A stretch of 64,000 nucleotides of DNA from assembly GCF_014636275.1 (NCBI RefSeq), contig NZ_BMEB01000003.1, positions 186,001 to 250,000 of the forward strand. Reading direction: 5' to 3'. Shown here in pieces: positions 56,313 to 64,000 of this stretch. The position numbers and the translations under genes are program-made. Below the pieces are notes generated by a model. That model was not told where the DNA came from, made no database searches, and worked only from the letters and a program-made list of their open reading frames with translations. Positions within the stretch are counted from its first letter, which is position 1. The number at the start of each line of letters is the position of its first letter. Origin of the DNA: Cellulomonas carbonis (GTDB lineage: Bacteria; Actinomycetota; Actinomycetes; Actinomycetales; Cellulomonadaceae).

Positions 56313-57122
56313 TCAGCGGTTGAGGTGGTCGCTGTCGATCGTGATCGGGTCGTCGACGTGCACGTCCAGCGCTTCCAGCCCCGGGCACTCCACGACGGCA
56401 CGGACGAGCGGCCGGGGTCCGCCGACCAGGGTCGAGTCGAGGTCGATCTCCGTCGCGACGCACCACGAGCCGTCCACGGGCCACAGCAGGTTGGGGGACT
56501 GGGCCTCGAACCACGACGGCGTCACCTGGTGACCGAGGGACGTGACGTCGCGGAGGGAGCCACGGAACAGCAGGTACTCCCGGTGCGGGAGCTCGAGGCG
56601 TGGGCCCCGGAGGACCGACGGCTCGAAGGCGGGGCCCGGGTGACGAACGGCGCCCACGCCGTCGTCGTCCACGGAGACGACCGACACGGCGCCGCCGCCC
56701 TCGATCCAGCCGTACCCGTCCCAGAGCGCCACGACGACCTGTGCGTCGCCGCCGCCGGGCGCGTGGCGGGCCAGCACGTCGACCAGCGCGTGGGTGGCGT
56801 CCGGGCCGAGGTCGCCCTCCAGGGGTTCACCGCCGGCCCACGTGCCCGGTTCCTGGTCGCGCCACTGGCTCCTCGCCGCGACGGCCCAGAACTGCGCGGT
56901 CGGGTGCACGGTCCGTCCGGTGACCGCGGCGACGTCGGCCCACCGGACGTGGCGCTCCGTGTCGACGGTCGTGCGGTCGTCGAGCGGTGCGGGGACGGGA
57001 TGGAGGATGCGTGCGTACGCCTCGAAGCCTCGCGGGACCACGGACCCGACGACGTCGCCGAACGGCGCCAGTCGGGGTCGGATCCATGCCCCGACGGACG
57101 GGTCGGGCTCGTGACGCAGCAT
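56313..57122 (-). CDS. Conserved actinobacterial hypothetical protein
   Basis: 269 aa, not assigned to a known enzyme family. Recognisable blocks: 'RHVRWADVAAVTGRTVHPTAQFW', 'QVVVALWDGYGWIEGG', 'LLWPVDGSWCVATEIDLDSTLVGG', which recur in many actinobacterial proteins of unknown function. It is soluble with no signal peptide. ATG 57122; upstream there is no good SD or clear -10. The gene is bounded by palindromic repeat copies 2 and 3. Confidence 0.78.
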   Translation of the reverse strand: MLRHEPDPSVGAWIRPRLAPFGDVVGSVVPRGFEAYARILHPVPAPLDDRTTVDTERHVRWADVAAVTGRTVHPTAQFWAVAARSQWRDQEPGTWAGGEPLEGDLGPDATHALVDVLARHAPGGGDAQVVVALWDGYGWIEGGGAVSVVSVDDDGVGAVRHPGPAFEPSVLRGPRLELPHREYLLFRGSLRDVTSLGHQVTPSWFEAQSPNLLWPVDGSWCVATEIDLDSTLVGGPRPLVRAVVECPGLEALDVHVDDPITIDSDHLNR

Positions 57123-57186
57123 GCGCGTGATCGTCCCAGAAAGGGCCCCGTGGCCGGTGCGCTTCTGCCCCAGGTCCGGGGCCTCC

Positions 57187-57248
57187 GTCGAGGTCAGAGT
57201 TCCTGTCGGCGAGTCGCTCGACACGCCGACGCGAAGCCTGACCTCAAC
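57187..57248. repeat. 62-bp palindromic repeat, copy 3
   Basis: Left arm GTCGAGGTCAGAGTTCCTGT, right arm ACGCGAAGCCTGACCTCAAC; 4-5 mismatches to consensus. Its right end (57244-57248) overlaps the stop codon of the DUF559 gene, so the repeat supplies that stop. Confidence 0.9.
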
Positions 57249-58164
57249 GAGTAGTGGACGGATGACTGAGGCGACTCCTGGTCCTGAGGAGTCGCGCGAC
57301 GCGAGCGACGAGCCGGTCGCGGTCGCGGAGGACGTCGTCTGCCGTGGCCGTGACCGTGACCCAGCCCAGCTCCTCGAGCCGCTGACGGCGCTCCACGTCC
57401 CGGCGCCAGACGGCACGGTCGGTGCGGTGCACGTCACCGTCGTACTCGACGACGATCCGCTCGCGCGCGTACTGCATGTCCGGCAGGGCGACGAAGCGCC
57501 CGTCGTCGTCGAGCACCGGGACGTTGACGAGCGGGCACGGCAGACCGCCGGACACGAGCGCGAGCCTCGCACGGGTCTCCATCGACGAGTCGGTGCCCGG
57601 CCGGCTCAGGGCCAACGCCGACGTCGCGACACGTCGCCCTCGCGTCCGGGGAGGAAGCGTTGCGAGCGCCTCCGCGAGGCGGTCCGACGACGAGATCGGC
57701 GCGACCCTCCGCAGGAGGCTGTCCGCGATCACGGTCGCCATCTCGACGCCGACGGTGGCCGCGACCTGGAGCCACGCCATCTCGGGCGTCACGACCGGGA
57801 GGTCGTCGACCAGGACCCACGGCGGCCGACGGCCGGCACGGTGCACCGCGAGCGTCGACCGCGCCGAGATCGTTCGCGCCGCCGGGACGGTCAGGTGGAC
57901 CCGGTGGTCGGAGTCCAGCGGCCAGGGCGGCTCGGCACCGTGCAGCCTCAGCGCGGTGAGGTGGCTGACGACGGCGCCCTCGGGTGTGACGAGGAGCGCC
58001 GCCGCCGCGAGCGACCGTGTCGTGTCCGGCACGTCGTCGGCGGCACGGACCCCGCGGAGTCCCGTGCAGAGGTCACGCGCGCGCAGCGTGGAGTCGGTCA
58101 CCCCGAGGCGGCGGGCCTCGGCGACCGTGAAGGGGCGACGGCGCAGCTCGGCGGGGAGATCCAT
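57244..58164 (-). CDS. AbiEi-like winged helix plus DUF559 (Vsr-like) nuclease-fold protein
   Basis: 306 aa. The N-terminal 70 residues (LPAELRRRPFTVAEARRLGVTDSTLRARDL) match the winged-helix domain of AbiEi-type proteins common in actinobacteria. The C-terminus has a DUF559/Vsr-like nuclease pattern: 'MQYARERIVVEYDGDVHRTDR' (E-x-D-G) and 'WRRDVERRQRLEELGWVTVTATADDVL' (R-R-x-x-L-x-x-x-G-W). This arrangement is often annotated as a type IV toxin-antitoxin-related protein, but no toxin gene is adjacent here. ATG 58164 follows CATCGT by 7 nt. The gene is bounded by repeat copies 3 and 4. Confidence 0.82.
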   Translation of the reverse strand: MDLPAELRRRPFTVAEARRLGVTDSTLRARDLCTGLRGVRAADDVPDTTRSLAAAALLVTPEGAVVSHLTALRLHGAEPPWPLDSDHRVHLTVPAARTISARSTLAVHRAGRRPPWVLVDDLPVVTPEMAWLQVAATVGVEMATVIADSLLRRVAPISSSDRLAEALATLPPRTRGRRVATSALALSRPGTDSSMETRARLALVSGGLPCPLVNVPVLDDDGRFVALPDMQYARERIVVEYDGDVHRTDRAVWRRDVERRQRLEELGWVTVTATADDVLRDRDRLVARVARLLRTRSRLSHPSTTR

Positions 58165-58275
58165 CGGCCGGACGATGCCGGACGCCGCCCGCCGACCGAC
58201 CCACGGACCGCCCAGCCTGTGCACCGTTCAGACGCCCCTGTTCGCTGCGGGGTCACGCGCGCTCGCCCGGCCTCG

Positions 58276-58337
58276 GTCGAGATCAGACTTCCTGTCAGCG
58301 AGTCGCGCGACACGCCGACGCGAAGTCTTATCTCGAA
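58276..58337. repeat. 62-bp palindromic repeat, copy 4
   Basis: Left arm GTCGAGATCAGACTTCCTGT, right arm ACGCGAAGTCTTATCTCGAA; same length and centre (AGTCG...GACA) as the others. Lies between the DUF559 gene and the low-complexity block downstream of recQ. Confidence 0.9.
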
Positions 58338-58523
58338 GGGGCCCGGACGCGCGCGGGGGGAGCGCGCGGGAGCGCGTGCGCGCGGGATCGCGGGTGCGTG
58401 CGCGCGGGCGGGGGAGTGCGCGGGCGGGGGAGCGCGCGGGCACGGGCGCGCGGGCGCGCTGGAGGGCGGGCAAGCGCGCGGGCGCGGCAGCGCGCGGGCT
58501 CGGGAGCGCTCGGCTGGGCTGGG
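58338..58523. repeat. GC-only low-complexity block downstream of recQ
   Basis: About 185 nt built from degenerate GCGCGCGGG-like units with several runs of four to six G. It has no coding signal. Together with repeat copy 4 it makes up the 359-nt gap between the DUF559 start and the recQ stop. The plus-strand G runs could form G-quadruplex DNA. Confidence 0.7.
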
Positions 58524-60593
<2,070 letters not shown>

Positions 60594-60714
60594 CCGGGAA
60601 GGGTACGAGGCGCGACTGACAGCGACGGCGTCGCGCACAGGCGCCGACGACGGCGACGCGCCGCGCACAGGCCGCCGACGACGGCGCCGCGCACCCCGCG
60701 CCTACCCTCGCCCC

Positions 60715-61293
60715 ATGCCGGAGGACGACGACCGTCGCACGACCCCCACGCCCACCCTCGTGGTCGACGAGCAGGGCCGCCCGGAGCCGCCGCTCACGGG
60801 CGACGAGCTCTCGACCCTGCTGGGCTTCCTCGAGTTCCACCGCGCGACGCTGGCGTGGAAGTGCTCCGGGCTCGACGCGGCGGCCCTGCGCGCGACGCTC
60901 CCGCCGTCCACGATGACGCTCGGCGGGCTGCTCAAGCACCTGGCCTACGTCGAGGACAGCTGGTTCGGCGAGGTGCTGCTCGGGCAGGAGCCGGTCGCGC
61001 CGTGGGACACCGTGGACTGGTCCGCGGACCGCGACTGGGACTGGCACTCGGCCGCCGACGACGAGCCGGACGCGCTCCGACGGCTCTGCGAGGACGCCGT
61101 CGTACGCGCACGGCGTTCGGTCGAGCAGGCGCTCGCCGACGGCGGCCTCGACCGCCTCGCGGACCGGCGCAAGGCCGACGGCAGCGCGCCCAACCTGCGC
61201 TGGATCCTCGTCCACATGGTCGAGGAGTACGCGCGGCACAACGGCCACGCGGACCTGCTGCGCGAGGCCGTCGACGGTGCGACGGGCGAGTGA
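60715..61293 (+). CDS. DinB-family protein (DUF664-like)
   Basis: 192 aa. 'TLLGFLEFHRATLAWKCSGLDAAALR', 'MTLGGLLKHLAYVEDSWFG' (first His) and 'ILVHMVEEYARHNGHADLLREAVDG' (H-x3-E-Y-x-R-H-x-G-H) form the four-helix DinB/mycothiol-transferase fold with the triad of metal histidines. Members are often thiol (mycothiol) transferases; substrate unknown. ATG 60715 lies 6 nt after TACCCT (leaderless), mirroring the recQ start on the other strand. Confidence 0.9.
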   Translation: MPEDDDRRTTPTPTLVVDEQGRPEPPLTGDELSTLLGFLEFHRATLAWKCSGLDAAALRATLPPSTMTLGGLLKHLAYVEDSWFGEVLLGQEPVAPWDTVDWSADRDWDWHSAADDEPDALRRLCEDAVVRARRSVEQALADGGLDRLADRRKADGSAPNLRWILVHMVEEYARHNGHADLLREAVDGATGE

Positions 61294-61342
61294 GGACGGC
61301 GCAGGACGGCGCAGGACGGCGCAGGACAGCGCAGGACAGCGC
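61293..61342. repeat. Tandem 10-nt repeat after the DinB gene
   Basis: Five units of (A/G)GGAC(G/A)GCGC, starting at the stop codon of the DinB gene. The rest of the 183-nt gap to nfo (to 61476) is GC-rich without a gene except an RBS for nfo. Confidence 0.85.
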
Positions 61343-61476
61343 ACGCCCGCCAAGGCCGGCGCGGGCAGCGGCGCGGCGCGACGGGCGGGTGAGGCCGACG
61401 GGGGCGCAGGGGCGGTCCGGCCCGGGCGTGTGCCCCGACGCCCTCGTCTAGCCTGACCGGGACGGAGGGAGGCGCG

Positions 61477-62238
61477 ATGGCGCTCATCGGCGCGCACGTG
61501 CGTGGTGACGACCCGGTCGAGGCGGCGACGACGGTCGGCGCGGAGGCCGTGCAGGTGTTCCTGGCCGACCCGCAGGGGTGGAAGAAGCCCGTGCCGCGCG
61601 ACGACGCCGACGCGATCCTCGGGTCGGGCCTGGGTCTCTACGCCCACGCGCCGTACCTGGTCAACGTCGCGTCGACCAACAACAAGATCCGCATCCCGAG
61701 CCGCAAGATGATCGCGCAGCACGCCGAGGCGGCCGCCGCGCTCGGCGGCAAGGGGCTGATCGTGCACGGCGGTCACGTGGGCGACGGCGACGACATCGCG
61801 GTCGGCGTCGACAACTGGCGCAAGACGTTCGAGCGCGACACGTTCCCCGTCCTCGTCCTCGTCGAGAACACGGCCGGCGGCGAGAACGCGTGCGCGCGGA
61901 CGCTCGACCGCCTCGCGATGCTGTGGGACGCGATCGGCGGCTACGACGTCGGTCTGTGCCTCGACACGTGCCACGCGTGGGCTGCCGGCGAGGACCTCGA
62001 GACCATCGTGGAGCGCGTGCGCGCCATCACCGGCCGCATCGACCTCGTGCACGCGAACTCCTCGCGCGACCCGTTCGGATCGAGCCGCGACCGCCACGCG
62101 AACTTCGCCACGGGCACGATCCCGCCCGAGCTCATCGCGCACGTCGTCCGCGAGGCGGGGTGCGACGTCGTCGTCGAGACGCCGGTCGAGCGCCAGGCCG
62201 AGGACATCGCGTTCCTGCGGGCCGCGCTCGCGGGCTGA
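61477..62238 (+). CDS. nfo: Deoxyribonuclease IV (endonuclease IV)
   Basis: 253 aa. 'LIGAHVRGDDPVEAATTVGAEAVQVF' starts the TIM barrel; zinc ligands are in 'LIVHGGHVGDG', 'LVLVENTAGG', 'GLCLDTCHAWAAG' (C-L-D-T-C-H) and 'IDLVHANSSRDPFGSSRDRHAN' (H-x-N-S-x-D-x-x-G-S-x-x-D-R-H). It cleaves AP sites. ATG 61477 has GGAGG with a 6-nt gap. It is the second AP-site repair enzyme in the window besides nth. Confidence 0.96.
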   Translation: MALIGAHVRGDDPVEAATTVGAEAVQVFLADPQGWKKPVPRDDADAILGSGLGLYAHAPYLVNVASTNNKIRIPSRKMIAQHAEAAAALGGKGLIVHGGHVGDGDDIAVGVDNWRKTFERDTFPVLVLVENTAGGENACARTLDRLAMLWDAIGGYDVGLCLDTCHAWAAGEDLETIVERVRAITGRIDLVHANSSRDPFGSSRDRHANFATGTIPPELIAHVVREAGCDVVVETPVERQAEDIAFLRAALAG

Positions 62239-62285
62239 GCCCAGCGGCCTGATCCCCGCGGCCTGGTCCCAGCGGGTCTGCGCCC

Positions 62286-62795
62286 TCAGCGGTCGGCGTG
62301 CTCCGGCGGCCACACGACCTCGAACCGCTCGAAGACGACGTCCTCGGCCTCGTCGAACGCCTCGCCGCGCGCGGCGCAGACCCGCGTCCAGTAGCGCCGG
62401 TGACCCTCGAGCCAGGACGCGCGCGTGCGGTCGTCCTCGCCCTCGTCGTGTGCGAACGCGTCGTCGACGCTGTCGATCGGCCCGAGCCGCAGCTCCGTGG
62501 TCCGGAGGACGACGACGGGTGCGCCGTCGCCGTCGCACGCGACCCAGTGCGACCCGATGCGCGGGAGCGGCTCGCCGTGCGCGGGGAAGTCCGACGCGAG
62601 CGCCGCCGTCGCGCGCTTGGCGCCCGAGAGCACGAGGCCGAGCAGCTCGGCCGAGAGCTCGACCGAGTCGCCGAAGTGGTCGGCGACGTGCTCGGGCCCG
62701 GCCGCGGCCTGCGCCGGCCGTGCGGCGGCGTACTCGGCCCACATCCGCTCGGCGGCGTCGACGTCGGGCGGGGTCAGGGGCGTCCGGTCGCTCAC
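62286..62795 (-). CDS. ASCH domain-containing protein
   Basis: 169 aa. 'VELSAELLGLVLSGAKRATAAL' followed by 'PRIGSHWVACDGDGAPVVVLRTTELRLGPIDSV' and 'FAHDEGEDDRTRASWLEGHRRYW' are the motifs of YqfB/ASCH-type proteins (G-x-K-x-x-T ... D-E-G-E). Some members are amidohydrolases of N4-acetylcytidine or bind RNA. GTG 62795 follows CAGGAT by 6 nt (leaderless); ATG 62849 is rejected. It is convergent with nfo. Confidence 0.9.
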   Translation of the reverse strand: MSDRTPLTPPDVDAAERMWAEYAAARPAQAAAGPEHVADHFGDSVELSAELLGLVLSGAKRATAALASDFPAHGEPLPRIGSHWVACDGDGAPVVVLRTTELRLGPIDSVDDAFAHDEGEDDRTRASWLEGHRRYWTRVCAARGEAFDEAEDVVFERFEVVWPPEHADR

Positions 62796-62906
62796 CCGGC
62801 GATCCTGCCAGCCGCGGCTCGGCGGGCGCCGTCCCCGCGGCCGGCCCACGCCGACGCGTGCGGCCGGTCGACCCGGGACCGGCCGGCCTGCGAGGCCCCG
62901 TCCGCG

Positions 62907-64000
62907 TCAGACGCTCGGGACCTGCTCCAGGTGCCGGGTCTGCCGCGCGGCGTGCACGCGTGAGCGCCACGTGAGGAGCACGCCGCTGACGGCGGCCGCG
63001 GCGAGCGACGAGAGCAGGATCGACGCCTTGGCGTGCTCCGCGTGCGGCGACGTCTCGGCGAACGACAGCTCGCCGATGAGCAGCGACACCGTGAACCCGA
63101 TGCCCGCGACGACGCTCACCGCGGCGAGGTCGGCCCACCGCACCGACGGGTCGAGGTTCGCGCGTGTGAGCCGGACGAGGAGGTACGTCGCGGTGAGGAT
63201 GCCGAGCGGCTTGCCGAGCAGGAGCCCCACGGCGACGCCCTGGGCCGCGGGGTCGGCGACGGTCCCGGCGAGCGCCTCGGGCGAGAGGCTCACGCCGGCC
63301 GCGAACAGCGCGAACACGGGCACCGCGAGCCCTGCGGACACCGGCCGCCAGACGTGCTCGTAGTGCTCGGCGAGCCCGCGCTCGCGGCCCGCGCGCGCCG
63401 CGACGGGGACCGTGAAGCCGAGCACGACGCCCGCGATCGTGGCGTGCACCCCGGACGCGTGCATCGCGCCCCAGGTCGCGACGGCGACCGGCACGAGCAG
63501 CCACGGCGAGCCGCTGCGCCGCACGACGACGGCGAAGGCCGCGGCCAGCGCGAGCGCGGCCCCGAGCCACAGCGCGGCGATCCCGTCGCTGTAGAACACC
63601 GCGATGACGACGATGCCGAGCAGGTCGTCCACGACCGCGAGCGTCAGCAGGAACGCGCGCAGCGCGGTCGGCAGGCGCCGTCCGAACAGCGTGAGGACGG
63701 CGACGGCGAACGCGATGTCGGTCGCGACGGGGATCGCCCAGCCCTGGGCCGCGCCGTCGGCGCTCAGCGCGTTGACCGCGGTGTACAGCAGCGCGGGTGC
63801 CGCCATCCCGCCGACCGCGGCGAGGATCGGGACGATCGCGGTCGACGGGCGCCGCAGCTGCCCCTCGACCATCTCGCGCTTGAGCTCGAGCCCGACGACG
63901 AAGAAGAAGATCGCGAGCAGCCCGTCGGTCGCCCACTGCGCGAGCGTCAGGTCGAGGTGCAGCGCGTGCGGGCCGACGACGAGCCCGCTGAGGGCGGCGT
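62907..64000 (-). CDS. nhaA: Na+/H+ antiporter NhaA, second copy, partial at right edge
   Basis: The 3' 364 codons are present; the start is beyond the window. '[21 protein letters not shown]', '[21 protein letters not shown]', '[23 protein letters not shown]' (Asp pair) and 'GKPLGILTATYLLVRLT' match the NhaA copy at 33132-34415, as does much of the rest. The visible part lacks the first membrane helices. Both copies keep the sodium-binding residues. Confidence 0.93.
   Translation of the reverse strand, partial: AALSGLVVGPHALHLDLTLAQWATDGLLAIFFFVVGLELKREMVEGQLRRPSTAIVPILAAVGGMAAPALLYTAVNALSADGAAQGWAIPVATDIAFAVAVLTLFGRRLPTALRAFLLTLAVVDDLLGIVVIAVFYSDGIAALWLGAALALAAAFAVVVRRSGSPWLLVPVAVATWGAMHASGVHATIAGVVLGFTVPVAARAGRERGLAEHYEHVWRPVSAGLAVPVFALFAAGVSLSPEALAGTVADPAAQGVAVGLLLGKPLGILTATYLLVRLTRANLDPSVRWADLAAVSVVAGIGFTVSLLIGELSFAETSPHAEHAKASILLSSLAAAAVSGVLLTWRSRVHAARQTRHLEQVPSV

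Noticed and set aside
57244..58164. Complete type IV toxin-antitoxin system
   Set aside because: Only the AbiEi-like winged-helix protein is present; no AbiEii nucleotidyltransferase-toxin gene is adjacent.
56204..58337. Insertion sequence or integron
   Set aside because: No transposase or integrase frame and no target-site duplication could be recognised around the palindromes.

Overview
The window comes from a high-GC Gram-positive actinobacterium, most like the Cellulomonas/Micrococcales group (inferred from gene content and synteny, not from a database search). Supporting signs are the very high GC throughout, frequent GTG starts, a WhiB regulator, a GlxR-type Crp regulator, a GlnR-type regulator, ClpC with a ClgR-like box, a PASTA-tailed class A PBP, and the order SRP RNA - dnaX - recR - DUF5063 - lysC - asd. 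Codon use looks chromosomal throughout; I saw no prophage, plasmid, rRNA operon or CRISPR array. Layout: 0-4 kb holds a partial VOC/ArsR pair, the small SRP RNA, a secreted HNH nuclease and a GPP34 protein. 4-8 kb has gluconate uptake/kinase genes and an AroA-type enzyme. 7.7-19.4 kb holds dnaX, an FGGY kinase, recR, a DUF5063 gene, a TauE exporter, a two-gene ABC exporter, and lysC-asd. 19.6-23.6 kb is a GntR(YtrA-type)-controlled ABC cluster with a second ABC pair whose ATPase carries a 1-nt frameshift. 23.6-35.2 kb has NUDIX, tRNA-Pro, a metallophosphoesterase, PBP, WhiB, RidA, Crp, Nth, NhaA and GlnR. 35.3-41 kb holds small membrane proteins, a nitrobindin-like gene, YgfZ, a FUSC-like protein, DUF2516, asparaginase and Dtd. 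41-49 kb has an aldo/keto reductase, a macro-domain protein, a TetR/hydrolase pair, clpC and a GT2. 49-56 kb contains trmL, a Fur-katA pair, an epimerase, DUF2087, another aldo/keto reductase and a ureohydrolase. 56-64 kb has an accessory-looking stretch with three copies of a 62-bp palindrome around two poorly known genes, then recQ, DinB, Nfo, ASCH and a second, partial NhaA. Functional themes: DNA replication and repair (dnaX, recR, nth, recQ, nfo), aspartate-family biosynthesis (lysC, asd), gluconate use (gntK, gntP, FGGY kinase), oxidative stress (Fur-catalase) and envelope work (PBP, ABC exporters, GT2). Many genes have a TANNNT-like -10 hexamer only 6-7 nt before the start codon and no Shine-Dalgarno, so leaderless transcription seems common. 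The least explained features are the 62-bp palindromic repeat family (four copies), several intergenic tandem repeats (8-, 10- and 21-nt units), a 35-codon membrane-protein gene fused tail-to-head with a nitrobindin-like gene, and enzymes lacking a canonical catalytic or ligand residue (alpha/beta hydrolase, nitrobindin-like, ureohydrolase).
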